Source: Nitrosomonas sp.
GTDB lineage: Bacteria > Pseudomonadota > Gammaproteobacteria > Burkholderiales > Nitrosomonadaceae
Assembly (NCBI RefSeq): GCF_019635155.1
Contig: NZ_JAHBZY010000012.1
Location: 36,135 to 100,134, forward strand
Direction: 5' to 3'
Length of the DNA stretch: 64,000 bases
Made by a program: the position numbers and the translations under genes. Each line of letters starts with the position of its first letter. The stretch's first letter is position 1. This document shows, piece by piece, positions 1 through 8,850 of the stretch. The notes beneath the pieces were generated by a model that worked only from the letters and a program-made list of their open reading frames with translations, did no database searches and was not told where the DNA came from.

Positions 1-2590
1 GTGATCGCATTGGTTGTATCGCTGATATCGGGGGTTGAATCGGCGCCCGATAGCCAGTTATCTGCGGCAGCCAGATTGTACGTAGAGCCACCGGAAGAGA
101 CGGTGCCGGTTTGGTCCAGCAAAGCATCGATATTGGTTTTGTCAGCGCCGGATAGCGTGACGCTGAAAGACGTCGCCGAAGTGATTTCCACATCGGAGGA
201 ACTGGTAATGGTATAGGTTGCGTTTGCGGTTCCGCCGGTGAATGTCAGCGTTGAGATGTCAATATCGTTATTGGTGCCGACCTTGTTGAATAAATTGGTG
301 CCCGTGACAACCAATATACCGGTATCGGAATCGTAAGTGGCTGAAGTGATGGTCGAGGTTTGAACATTACTTACCGTGATTGCGTTGCCTGTCAGATCGG
401 CGACAGCGGTCGAAGTGGCGCTGCCAGCCATCCAGTCTTCCGCCGCCGCGATATTGTAGGTGGTTGCGCCGGAAGAAGTCGTGCCGTTCTTGTTCAGCAA
501 TCCGTGCACCACTAACTGGTCGGCGGCGTTCAGCGTGACGCTGAAGGAAGTTGCCGAGGTGATATCCACGTTTGATGATGTTAATGTGTAACTGCCGCCT
601 TCACCTGTGATCGTCAACAAAGAAACAGCAACATCGTTGGCGCCGCCGCTATTGGAAACGAGGTCGGTCCCGGTAACCGTCAGTACGTTAGTGCTGGCGT
701 CAAAAGTAGCGGAAGTAATGGTGGGTGCCGCATAGTTACTGACCGTAATACCATTGCCGGTCAAATCGGCAACGGCTACAGCGGCATCGGCGCCGGCTGC
801 CCAATCTTCTGCGCCGGCCAGGTTATAGGTCGTACTATTGACCGATGATGTGCCGTTTTTATTGAGTAATGCTTCGACATTGGTTAAATCTGCGCCGGTC
901 AGCGTCACCGAGAAAGAGGCTCCCGAGGTGATTTCTACATCCGTAGCGCTGGTCAGCGTGTAGGTTGCGCCACTTTCTCCGGTGATGGTCAGTTTGGAAA
1001 GATCGATGTCATTGCTGGCGCCGCTTTTTTGCAGGAAGCCGGTTCCGGTAACCGTTAGCACATTGCTGTTGTAGTCATACGTGGCGGATGTTATGGTTGG
1101 TACCGCGACATTGGAAACCGTAATGCCGTTACCGGTGGTGTCCGCCACAACAACGGCCGCATCGGCACCGGCGGCCCAATCTTCCGCTGCGGCTAGATTG
1201 TAGGTGGTGCCGCTGGTTGAAGACGTACCGTTCTTGTTGATGATTTGATTGACGGCGGCTTTGTCGGTGCTGCTCAAGGTGACGGTGAACGCGGTACCGG
1301 AAGTGATTTCGACATCGGCGGAATCGGTGAGCGTGTAGGTGCTACCACCTTCGCCGGTGAACGTGAATTTGGAGGCGTCGATATCGTTGGTTGCGCCGCT
1401 TAACTTCAAGAAACCGGTGCCGGTGACCACCAATGCACCGGTGCTGGCATCGTACGTGGCGGATGTTATGGTTGGTACCGCGACATTGGAAACCGTAATG
1501 CCGTTACCGGTGGTGTCCGCCACAACAACGGCCGCATCGGCACCGGCGGCCCAATCTTCCGCAGCCGCTAAATTATAAGTAGTGGCGCCGGTCGAACTGG
1601 TGCCATTCTTGTTGATGATTTGATTGACGGCGGTTTTATCGGTACTGCTCAAAGTGACGGTGAACGCGGTACCGGAAGTAATTTCGACATCGGCGGAATC
1701 GGTCAACGTGTAGGTGGTGCCGCCTTCGCCGGTGAACGTGAATTTGGAGGCGTCGATATCGTTGGTTGCGCCGCTTAACTTCAAGAAACCGGTACCGGTT
1801 ACCACCAATGCACCGGTGCTGGCATCGTACGTGGCGGATGTGATTGCGGGTATGGCTACGTTACTGACGGTAATGCCGTTGCCGGTCGTATCCGAGATAT
1901 CGGTATTACCGATGACGGTGTTCCAATCATCGGCGGCGGCTAGGTTATAGGTGGTGCTGCCGGTGGAACTGGTGCCGTTTTTGTTGATGATTTGACTGAC
2001 AGCGGCTGTGTCGGTGCTGCTCAAAGTGACGGTGAACGCGGTGCCGGAAGTAATCTCAACGTCGGCGGAATCGGTCAGTGTATAGGTGGCGCCGCCTTCA
2101 CCGGTGAACGTGAGCTTGGAAGCATCAATATCATTGGCCGCACCGCTGGCTTTAACAAAGTTTGATCCGGTGACGGTCAATGTGCCAGTGCTGGCATCGT
2201 AAGTGGCCGACGTAATAGTGGGTGTTTGCACATTGCTGACAGTGATTGCGTTGCCGGTCGTGTCGGCATTGCCGCTTTGTGCCGGATTCCAGTCAGCCGC
2301 TGCAGCGATGTTATAAGTAGTCGAATCAACTGAGGAAGTACCGTTTTTATTTAGCAATCCTTCAATATTGATCTGATCGGCGGTATTCAGGGAAACGGTA
2401 AATTGCGTTGCTGAATCAATTTCAACATTTGACGAGGTCAATGTATAGGTTGCACCGCCCTGTCCGGTCAACGTCAGTTTGGATACATTAATATCGTTGG
2501 TTGCGCCGCCAGTAGCGACCATATTAGTGCCAGTGACTACCAGTGAATTCGTGCCGGCGTCGTAAGTGGCCGAGGTGATCGTGGTGGGAA
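1..2590 (-). repeat. Tandem coding repeats of about 375 bp
   Basis: In-frame direct repeats with a period of 369-376 bp lie inside the giant gene. Anchor positions of the ATYDA-coding segment are about 2573, 2197, 1824, 1449, 1074, 702 and 327. The copies around 1079-1450 and 1450-1824 share a block of more than 100 bp that is identical or nearly so (about 1084-1190 versus 1459-1565). The other copies differ more, which suggests a recent duplication or gene conversion of that unit. Confidence 0.85.
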
Positions 2591-3107
2591 CGACCGCTGC
2601 CGAGGTGTCGATATCATCGATGGTCAGTTCTACCGCACTGCTAAAAGAAAAACGTATTTCGTCAACATTGTTGAATGCGGAGTTAAACGTCAGCAGTCCG
2701 CTATAGAGTAGTCCGAGGACGCCTTCCTGCGTATAGCTGATATTTCCAGCCGTATCGTTGATGCTTAAATCGACTGATTCCGCCGAAACGACCAGAACGC
2801 CATCCCGGTAACCGGTGATGGATAAAGAACTTGAATTACCATTCGGACCGTTGTCAATTCTGAATGAATTGAGCTTGAAATCGGAGCCATCCGAAGATTT
2901 GAAATAGAAATCAGTGACATTGGCGCCATTATAATTGGAAACAATGGATCGTCCGCTGAATTGATTCAGAAGCACGGTAAACTCTATGCTGTTGGGATTT
3001 GCGAAATCAACTGCGCTGTTGGCGCCAAATTCCCATCCGCTGTAGGTGGCTGAGGTAACACCATTGTAAGTGACGAGCGAACCGCTGTCGAAATTTGTAG
3101 TCGTCAT
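1..3107 (-). CDS. Giant tandem-repeat surface/secreted protein, N-terminal part (runs off the left edge)
   Basis: An open frame on the minus strand starts at ATG 3107 with an AGGAG ribosome binding site just upstream and stays open to base 1, giving at least 1035 residues. There is no N-terminal signal peptide (MTTTNFDSGSLVTYNG...), as is usual for giant type I-secreted proteins whose export signal is C-terminal. Residues 1 to about 175 form a unique beta-rich domain. From about residue 175 on the protein consists of tandem ~124-125-residue repeats: the ITSATYDA-type motif recurs at about 2573, 2197, 1824, 1449, 1074, 702 and 327, so six complete repeats plus part of a seventh are visible. 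Each repeat also carries NDI..SKLT.TG.GG.TYTLT and I.NKNGTSS...TTYN.A motifs. I infer an adhesin or surface-layer-like role. The C-terminus, which would decide the secretion route, is outside the window. Confidence 0.85.
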   Translation of the reverse strand, partial: MTTTNFDSGSLVTYNGVTSATYSGWEFGANSAVDFANPNSIEFTVLLNQFSGRSIVSNYNGANVTDFYFKSSDGSDFKLNSFRIDNGPNGNSSSLSITGYRDGVLVVSAESVDLSINDTAGNISYTQEGVLGLLYSGLLTFNSAFNNVDEIRFSFSSAVELTIDDIDTSAAVVPTTITSATYDAGTNSLVVTGTNMVATGGATNDINVSKLTLTGQGGATYTLTSSNVEIDSATQFTVSLNTADQINIEGLLNKNGTSSVDSTTYNIAAAADWNPAQSGNADTTGNAITVSNVQTPTITSATYDASTGTLTVTGSNFVKASGAANDIDASKLTFTGEGGATYTLTDSADVEITSGTAFTVTLSSTDTAAVSQIINKNGTSSTGSTTYNLAAADDWNTVIGNTDISDTTGNGITVSNVAIPAITSATYDASTGALVVTGTGFLKLSGATNDIDASKFTFTGEGGTTYTLTDSADVEITSGTAFTVTLSSTDKTAVNQIINKNGTSSTGATTYNLAAAEDWAAGADAAVVVADTTGNGITVSNVAVPTITSATYDASTGALVVTGTGFLKLSGATNDIDASKFTFTGEGGSTYTLTDSADVEITSGTAFTVTLSSTDKAAVNQIINKNGTSSTSGTTYNLAAAEDWAAGADAAVVVADTTGNGITVSNVAVPTITSATYDYNSNVLTVTGTGFLQKSGASNDIDLSKLTITGESGATYTLTSATDVEITSGASFSVTLTGADLTNVEALLNKNGTSSVNSTTYNLAGAEDWAAGADAAVAVADLTGNGITVSNYAAPTITSATFDASTNVLTVTGTDLVSNSGGANDVAVSLLTITGEGGSYTLTSSNVDITSATSFSVTLNAADQLVVHGLLNKNGTTSSGATTYNIAAAEDWMAGSATSTAVADLTGNAITVSNVQTSTITSATYDSDTGILVVTGTNLFNKVGTNNDIDISTLTFTGGTANATYTITSSSDVEITSATSFSVTLSGADKTNIDALLDQTGTVSSGGSTYNLAAADNWLSGADSTPDISDTTNAI

Positions 3108-3220
3108 TGTGTAACTCCTGTAAGTGCTTTAGAACTCAGGTCAGTCGTTGCTTCGGGAAATACTTCACGTAAGCGTAACCGCTGCCGGGAAAATCGTTTT
3201 GCTGCTGTGACCGGATTTCA

Positions 3221-4201
3221 TCAGCGGTTTTCCGCTTGCTTTCGCTGTAGATGCTGTGCAATTTTCTGGTCGAGTTCGACTAACCAGGTTTCCGGCATAA
3301 TGGCGAGTATTTGCTGCCGAATTGATCGGGCGGCAAGAATTTCTTCAGCATCTTCGGATCGTTGTATTGCCGTGGATAGCCACAAATATGCTTTGGCCAG
3401 GTGTTCTGCCGGGAGTCGGTTGGTTTCCGGATCGGGTTCTGCCGCGAAGAAATGTTTGCCCGCTTGAAAATAGGCTGGCACATAATGTAACGCAGCGGCC
3501 TGCTCAAACATTTGCCGGGTTTTTTCCGCCGTCTGTTCATTCGGCGGCTCTTGTTGCATGAGCATACCTAAATAATAGAAGCCCTCAGGGACTTGTTTTT
3601 CCGCGGCGGCTGTAAACCAGCGATAAGCTTCCTGTTTATCCCGAATGGATGGATCGCCTTGCAGATAAAACTTTCCCAGCCATAGCTGTGCCGGAATCGA
3701 ACCTTGCTGTGCGGCGGGGCGGCAAAGTTCGAGTGCTTTTATAGGGTCTTTGGGAATGCCCTTACCGGTCATTAGCAGATTGCCGAGATGGCAGTAGGAA
3801 TGAAAATGTCCTGCTTGCCCCGCTTTTTGGAACCAACTGGCTGCCGCGGTTGGATCGGCCGGGCGGTGCGTGCCTTCCTCATAGCAAATTCCGGTCAAAT
3901 GTTGCGCAGCAGGAATGCCGCCTTGCGCGGCTTTTTCAAACCATTGGCAGGCAATCATCTTGTCGATGGGCCGTCCCCAACCATTCTGATGAAAAAGACC
4001 CAGGGAAAATTGCGCCAGCGTATTTTGATCATTCCTGACGGCGCTATCATATCCGGCAAAGGCTTTTTCGTATTCCCCGGCTGCCAGCGCTACTTGCGCA
4101 TCCTTGATAACCTGGTTGTTATTCGGTTGCGTATTTGCGCTGCCCGGGCTGCTTTCGGACAACAGTACAGCAGATAAAAATATCAGTAACGCTCTTCTCA
4201 T
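3221..4201 (-). CDS. Secreted Sel1-repeat protein
   Basis: 326 residues. An N-terminal hydrophobic signal peptide (about residues 1-22, ending near SANTQ) is followed by a chain of Sel1-like TPR units such as AQFSLGLFHQNGWG, AQHLTGICYEEG and SYCHLGNLLMTGKGIPKDP, spanning roughly residues 30-290. Sel1 repeats are alpha-helical protein-binding solenoids, often periplasmic in proteobacteria. The gene lies between the secreted tail-collar protein (106 bp upstream) and the giant repeat protein (113 bp downstream), all on one strand, so co-expression is plausible. Its partner is unknown. Confidence 0.85.
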   Translation of the reverse strand: MRRALLIFLSAVLLSESSPGSANTQPNNNQVIKDAQVALAAGEYEKAFAGYDSAVRNDQNTLAQFSLGLFHQNGWGRPIDKMIACQWFEKAAQGGIPAAQHLTGICYEEGTHRPADPTAAASWFQKAGQAGHFHSYCHLGNLLMTGKGIPKDPIKALELCRPAAQQGSIPAQLWLGKFYLQGDPSIRDKQEAYRWFTAAAEKQVPEGFYYLGMLMQQEPPNEQTAEKTRQMFEQAAALHYVPAYFQAGKHFFAAEPDPETNRLPAEHLAKAYLWLSTAIQRSEDAEEILAARSIRQQILAIMPETWLVELDQKIAQHLQRKQAENR

Positions 4202-4307
4202 CTTTGTTGATAGGAATCACGCGGAGTGACCGTCAATGATGCGTGTATTCACCGATTGCCCGTTAATCCGGCGCTTCCGTATTTCATGTTTAAAATATCC
4301 CCGCAGT

Positions 4308-5033
4308 TTAAGGTCGTGACGGAAAGATGCCTTGCCATGCAATGATGCAGTTAACCGTGGTGTAGGGTTGCATGATTGAAAATGGCTGGGATCCTCCGGC
4401 ATTACCCACCGTGACCGTGGTGGTTGTCGCGGTATTTACATTCACACCGTTGAGGGTTGTTTCGATGGAAGCCGGGCTCATGCTGACATTGGGTGCAGCA
4501 GCGGAATACGCGCTGTTTAACCCTTTTGCATTGGCCAATGAATTGCCTTCCGCGGTTTTTTTATCGGCGTCACTATTGACCGCCTTTAGTGTCGACGTGG
4601 CGGTGGCGCCCGGTGCAACGGTAGAGGTCGATACCGATACGGCTGTCGCGGAGTGATTATGGACAGGCATATTATTAATGGTCAGGGTCATGTTTTCCGA
4701 GCCGCTGCTTTGTCCCATGGTGAAGACTGAACCGCCCGGATGTTGTCCTTGATGAACAGGTACTCTTCCGCGCATGTCAGGCAATTTGAAGTTAGTCACG
4801 CCATCTCCGCCGTATGTAGTGCCGATCAAGGAAAAGAGAGCGGCATACTGATTAACGGGTAGCGTTTGCCCGTTACATTGAAACCATCCTTCCGGTGCAA
4901 AATTAAATGCTACGTAGCTTATTTCCCCTATAAACGGATCCGCGCCGGCGGTGACACTGTCCGGTGCTGCAGTCCAGAGTGCCAGAGCAGCGGTAACCGA
5001 TAAAATGTTCTGTGCTTTTTTTGTGCATCGCAT
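4308..5033 (-). CDS. Exported phage tail-collar-domain protein (MdpB-like)
   Basis: 241 residues. The start is supported by AAAGGAA about 8 bp upstream of ATG 5033. A signal peptide (residues 1-29, ending near VTAGA) precedes the tail-collar domain at about 32-90: GEISYVAFNFAPEGWFQCNGQ, LPVNQYAALFSLIGTTYGGDG and FKLPDMRGRVPVHQG. A Ser/Thr/Ala-rich region follows, and the protein ends in SIMQPYTTVNCIIAWQGIFPSRP, the usual C-terminus of microcystin-dependent-protein-like (MdpB) proteins. Such proteins are found in bacterial chromosomes without phage genes, and none are visible here. The function is unknown; an exported trimeric or fibre-like protein is an inference. It is first in a same-strand run with the Sel1 protein and the giant repeat protein. 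Confidence 0.85.
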   Translation of the reverse strand: MRCTKKAQNILSVTAALALWTAAPDSVTAGADPFIGEISYVAFNFAPEGWFQCNGQTLPVNQYAALFSLIGTTYGGDGVTNFKLPDMRGRVPVHQGQHPGGSVFTMGQSSGSENMTLTINNMPVHNHSATAVSVSTSTVAPGATATSTLKAVNSDADKKTAEGNSLANAKGLNSAYSAAAPNVSMSPASIETTLNGVNVNTATTTTVTVGNAGGSQPFSIMQPYTTVNCIIAWQGIFPSRP

Positions 5034-5195
5034 AAATAATTTCCTTTGTACTCAAATGAAGTGATTGATTTTTCGTGTAGCCTTCCTTTACTGACTACTA
5101 TCGTAGCAGTCCGCCCATCTATTCATAGCGTTGGAATAAGATGCTTTATGCCTTCTATTCATAAATCCACGGTGTACTGATGGTAAGATGACAGA

Positions 5196-6425
5196 ATGAT
5201 AAAACTGAGCGATGTGAAAAACTGGACGGGGTACTGGGAGCAGCTCAGGACGGCATTGCTCGAACCCAAAGTCGATCCGACGTTGCTGGAAGCTTCGCTG
5301 CGCGATGCGCGCGCGAAGATGCCGGTGCCGGTGATATGGTTGTTGGGTAAAACCCAATCGGGCAAGACTTCGATCATTCGCGCATTGACCGGTAGCGAAA
5401 CCGCCGAGATCGGCAACGGTTTTCAGCCGTGCACGCGCAGTTCACGGTTTTATGATTTTCCTGCGGAAACGCCCATTGTTAAATTTCTCGATACGCCGGG
5501 TTTGGGCGTGGTGTCGTACGATCCGGGCGACGATATGCAATATTGCGAAGCACAGGCGCATTTGCTGGTGGCGGTAATGAAGGTGGCGGATTTCGATCAA
5601 GCTGTGATATTCGACGTGCTGCATGCGATCCGTAAGCGTCAGCCGGAATGGCCGGTGTTGCTGGTGCAAACCGGTCTGCACGATCTTTATCCGGATGGTT
5701 GTGAACATCTGCAGCCATGGCCTTACGGTTCTGAACCGCTGCCGGAAACGATACCGCTGGATTTGCGCCGTGCGATCCAGGCGCAACGCGCAATCTTGAA
5801 GCCGCTGCCGGGTTTCGGCACCGTGAACTGGGTGGCGGTCGATCTGACCTTGCCAGAGGATGGTTTCGAGCCGCCGGATTACGGTTTGGAAGCCTTATGG
5901 CAAGCGATCGAGTCGATGACATCGCTCGGTTTGCAGCACCAATTGGGCGGTGATCAGGATGTGCAGGATTTATACGCGCGTACCGCGCATTCGCATATCG
6001 TCGGTTTTGCATTGGCGGCGGCTGGCCTGGGTGCTTTGCCGGTGGTCGATTTGGTCGCGGTATCAGCGGTGCAGGCGAAATTATTGCATAGCCTGGCTTC
6101 GCTCTATGGGCAGCGCTGGGATCGCAGCACGGTTACCGAGTTTCTCGGTCTGGCGGGCGCCGGGATCGCTTCCGGTTATGTGGCGCGATGGCTCAGCCGG
6201 GCGGTGATCAAGGTGATTCCATTTTGGGGGCAAACGGCAGGCGCGGTGTGGGGCGCGAGCTCCAGCGGTGCGACCACCTATGCATTGGGTAAAATCGCGA
6301 TTTATTTTTTCGAGCGGCGTAAAGATGGCTTGAACGTCGATGCCGATACCTTGCGCCATATTTATGCCGAGGAACTGAAACGTGGCGCTGCCGTGCTGAA
6401 AAGCCGGTTACGGGAACAAGTCTAG
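5196..6425 (+). CDS. GTPase with C-terminal DUF697 (YcjF-like) membrane domain
   Basis: 409 residues. The N-terminal G domain has a P-loop at residues 51-59 (GKTQSGKTS) and a G3 motif at 99-102 (DTPG). The C-terminal half (about 255-395) is hydrophobic and matches the DUF697 type: HIVGFALAAAGLGALPVVDLV, then YVARWLSRAVIKVIPFWGQTAGAVWG. DUF697 is shared with E. coli YcjF and is found attached to Era-like GTPases. The stop codon TAG is directly followed by the ATG of the next GTPase gene, so the two are translationally coupled. The cellular role is unknown; membrane stress or membrane remodelling is speculation. Confidence 0.8.
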   Translation: MIKLSDVKNWTGYWEQLRTALLEPKVDPTLLEASLRDARAKMPVPVIWLLGKTQSGKTSIIRALTGSETAEIGNGFQPCTRSSRFYDFPAETPIVKFLDTPGLGVVSYDPGDDMQYCEAQAHLLVAVMKVADFDQAVIFDVLHAIRKRQPEWPVLLVQTGLHDLYPDGCEHLQPWPYGSEPLPETIPLDLRRAIQAQRAILKPLPGFGTVNWVAVDLTLPEDGFEPPDYGLEALWQAIESMTSLGLQHQLGGDQDVQDLYARTAHSHIVGFALAAAGLGALPVVDLVAVSAVQAKLLHSLASLYGQRWDRSTVTEFLGLAGAGIASGYVARWLSRAVIKVIPFWGQTAGAVWGASSSGATTYALGKIAIYFFERRKDGLNVDADTLRHIYAEELKRGAAVLKSRLREQV

Positions 6426-7991
6426 ATGAAGCCGGCGCTCGCGCGAATCAATGCATTATGGTTGCTGGTATTCGTTTTGATGCTGTTGCCGGTGCTGGTT
6501 TTATTCGGTTTTGGCTTTTTCTGGTTGTGGCAAAGCGGCAACCTGCAATATTGGCTGATTGCCTTGGTACTATGCGGTGGTTTGGGCTATGGCTTACAGC
6601 AGTGGTTGGTGCGGCAACAGCGGCAACTGCTGAACGCACCCGTGACGGAGCCGAATCCGCAGTGGCCGCCGAGTGCGGATGCGGTATGGCAGCGGGTGGA
6701 GGCGCTCGCCGAGACTTGTGATCCGCAGGATTGGCCACTCGAAGACGGTACTTGGATGCTGGCATTGGGACAGAAGACTTTGGAGACGGTCGCGCATTGC
6801 TATCACCCGGATGTCGAAAAACCGCTGTTGGAACTGACGTTCCCGCATACCTTATTGATCATCGAGCGCGCGAGCCGTGATCTGCGCCGCGATTTCGCCG
6901 AGAAAATACCGTTCAGCACGCGCCTGACCATCGGTGATTTTTTCCGGATTCAACGCTGGAAGGCGAAAGCGGAGCGAATTGTCGACATCTATCGCGCCGG
7001 CAGTATGCTCATCAATCCGCTCAATGCGTTGCTGGGTGAGGCGTGGCGGCATATGCGCGAGCGCAGTTTCGATCAAGCCAGGGATGAGCTGCATCGCTGG
7101 CTATTGCGGGCATATGTGTGCAAGGTCGGTTATTACGCAGTCGATTTGTATAGCGGCCGCTTGACGTTGACGGATGAAGCATTGATGGAATCGACCACGC
7201 CGGAATCCAAAACGGATTTGGAACAGGCTCAAGAAGCGGCTCAGGAAACGGCCGCAGCGGCGGCGGAACCGTTGCGGATTTTGGTGCTCGGCAGAACGAA
7301 TGCGGGCAAATCGAGCCTGATCAACGCGTTGTTTGGCAATCTAGCAGCCACTACCGAGCAATTACCGGACGGCAAGCAGACCTTTAAACCGTCTGTGCTG
7401 ACGCGCGAGGGATTCACCCAGGCTCTGATTTTCGATAGTCCGGGATGCGATAGCGCCGGATTCGATCAGGCGAAAATGCTGGCGGCTGCAAAGAACGCCG
7501 ACTTGATCTTATGGGTCAGCGCGGCCAATCGTCCGGACCGGCAGAGCGAACGCGAGTGTCTGGATCAATTGCGATCCGCGCAAGCGGCGTGGACCGACCG
7601 GCATTCACCGCCACTGCTGGTTGCCGCCAGTTTTATCGACCGCTTGCGTCCGGTGAATGAATGGCAGCCGCCGTATGATTTGACGCAACCGGAAAATACT
7701 AAGGCATTGAATATCAAAGCGGCAGTGCAGGCGATCGCCGGTGATCTGGCAGTGCCGGTTGAAAAGGTGATCCCGGTCTGTTTATTGAAAGGTAAAGTTT
7801 ATAATGTCGACGACACCTTGTGGGCGGCGATCCTGAATCATCAGAATGAAGCCCTGCGGGTGCGCATGATGCGTTGCATGGATGCCAGGAAACGCGCCGA
7901 GGACTGGGAACTGCTGCGGCGGCAGATGCTGGATGCCGGCCGGTTTTTGCGCAATTTACCGGAGATATTGGGGAAGCATACCGGACTGTAA
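6426..7991 (+). CDS. Membrane-anchored Era-like GTPase
   Basis: 521 residues. Two transmembrane helices at about 10-34 and 42-60 are followed by a helical region (70-270) and a C-terminal GTPase domain. The P-loop is GRTNAGKSS at residues 289-297 and the G3-like motif is DSPG in LIFDSPGCDSAGFD. An Ala/Glu-rich linker precedes the G domain. The gene starts at the base after the stop of the DUF697 GTPase. The pair resembles the YcjX/YcjF-type arrangement in which two membrane-associated P-loop proteins are co-encoded, but it is not orthologous by any visible motif. Function unknown. Confidence 0.8.
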   Translation: MKPALARINALWLLVFVLMLLPVLVLFGFGFFWLWQSGNLQYWLIALVLCGGLGYGLQQWLVRQQRQLLNAPVTEPNPQWPPSADAVWQRVEALAETCDPQDWPLEDGTWMLALGQKTLETVAHCYHPDVEKPLLELTFPHTLLIIERASRDLRRDFAEKIPFSTRLTIGDFFRIQRWKAKAERIVDIYRAGSMLINPLNALLGEAWRHMRERSFDQARDELHRWLLRAYVCKVGYYAVDLYSGRLTLTDEALMESTTPESKTDLEQAQEAAQETAAAAAEPLRILVLGRTNAGKSSLINALFGNLAATTEQLPDGKQTFKPSVLTREGFTQALIFDSPGCDSAGFDQAKMLAAAKNADLILWVSAANRPDRQSERECLDQLRSAQAAWTDRHSPPLLVAASFIDRLRPVNEWQPPYDLTQPENTKALNIKAAVQAIAGDLAVPVEKVIPVCLLKGKVYNVDDTLWAAILNHQNEALRVRMMRCMDARKRAEDWELLRRQMLDAGRFLRNLPEILGKHTGL

Positions 7992-8011
7992 AACAGTTCA
8001 ACAATAATTGA

Positions 8012-8773
8012 ATGAAACGGATCGTTATCTTTTTTTCTATACTACTGGCATTAGGATTAGTGCTGATTGCCGCGACGCCGCATCAAGCGCAGGCGCAATA
8101 TTGGTGGAATGCCAGCCGCGAACCGGCCGGCATTGCGCCGGATCCGGCCACAACGCCGGAAGCGATCATACAGGTTTACGGCGCGCGTGCATTTAGCTGG
8201 CGCGGCTATTTTGGGATTCATACCTGGATTGCGGTGAAACCCACTGCAGCGCCGTCGTACACGATTTATGAAGTCATCGGCTGGATGCAACGCCGCAAAT
8301 TGCCGGTTCTGGTGATTTATGACAACGTACCGGACCGCCGCTGGTACGGCAATATACCGGAAATATTGTTGGAGAAGCGGGGTGAAGGGGTGGATGCGTT
8401 GATTGCGAAAATTGACGAAGCCGCGCGTCACTATCCTTATGCAAAGAATTATACGATCTGGCCGGGGCCGAACTCCAATACCTTTACCGCCTGGGTTTCC
8501 CGCGCGGTGCCGGAATTACGGTTGGATTTGCCGCCGACGGCGATCGGCAAAGATTACCTCGGCTACCGGATTTTCGGGCAAGCGCCCAGCGGCAGCGGTT
8601 TCCAAATTTCCTTATTTGGTTTGATGGGGATATTGATCAGTGAAGTCGAAGGTATCGAGTTTAATTTTCTTGGTCTGTCTTTCGGCGTCGACTGGGATCC
8701 GTTGGCAGTGAAGTTGCCGCTGATCGGGCGCAAGAATTTCAATACCTGGTTTCAGCCGGTAACGGATAATTGA
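8012..8773 (+). CDS. DUF3750 family exported protein
   Basis: 253 residues with an N-terminal signal peptide or anchor (residues 1-28, ending near HQAQAQ). Conserved-looking segments are VYGARAFSWRGYFGIHTWIAVKP, YEVIGW, PYAKNYTIWPGPNSNTFTAWV and GKDYLGYRIFG, which match my memory of DUF3750. The PGPNSNTF segment with nearby His and Trp residues is suggestive of a catalytic site, but no activity is established. It begins 20 bp after the membrane GTPase and probably closes that operon. Its stop codon overlaps the Fur-like box of the next operon. Confidence 0.75.
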   Translation: MKRIVIFFSILLALGLVLIAATPHQAQAQYWWNASREPAGIAPDPATTPEAIIQVYGARAFSWRGYFGIHTWIAVKPTAAPSYTIYEVIGWMQRRKLPVLVIYDNVPDRRWYGNIPEILLEKRGEGVDALIAKIDEAARHYPYAKNYTIWPGPNSNTFTAWVSRAVPELRLDLPPTAIGKDYLGYRIFGQAPSGSGFQISLFGLMGILISEVEGIEFNFLGLSFGVDWDPLAVKLPLIGRKNFNTWFQPVTDN

Positions 8774-8788
8774 TAATTATTCTTATTC
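8765..8788 (+). promoter_or_regulatory. Probable Fur box upstream of the iron ABC operon
   Basis: The AT-rich segment contains GATAAT at 8765-8770 and again at 8772-8777, followed by TATTCTTATTC. This resembles the classical GATAATGATAATCATTATC Fur site with a few mismatches. It lies about 65-85 bp before the ATG of the iron-binding protein gene, as expected for an iron-repressed promoter. Confidence 0.55.
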
Positions 8789-8850
8789 GTACTATAGTAC
8801 CGTTCGTAGGTTAATCCGGTATCTCAACATTTTTTGCTTGGAAGCTTCTC

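Noticed and set aside
1339-1950. Plus-strand frames inside the giant repeat gene (1339-1578 and 1714-1950)
   Set aside because: They are near-identical shadows produced by the tandem repeats of the minus-strand gene and have no ribosome binding sites.
1-3107. CRISPR array, from regularly spaced repeats
   Set aside because: The period is about 375 bp, in frame and protein-coding; there are no short repeats with unique spacers.
4308-5033. Prophage, based on the tail-collar domain
   Set aside because: No other phage gene is near, and the protein has a signal peptide, which fits the chromosomal MdpB-like group.
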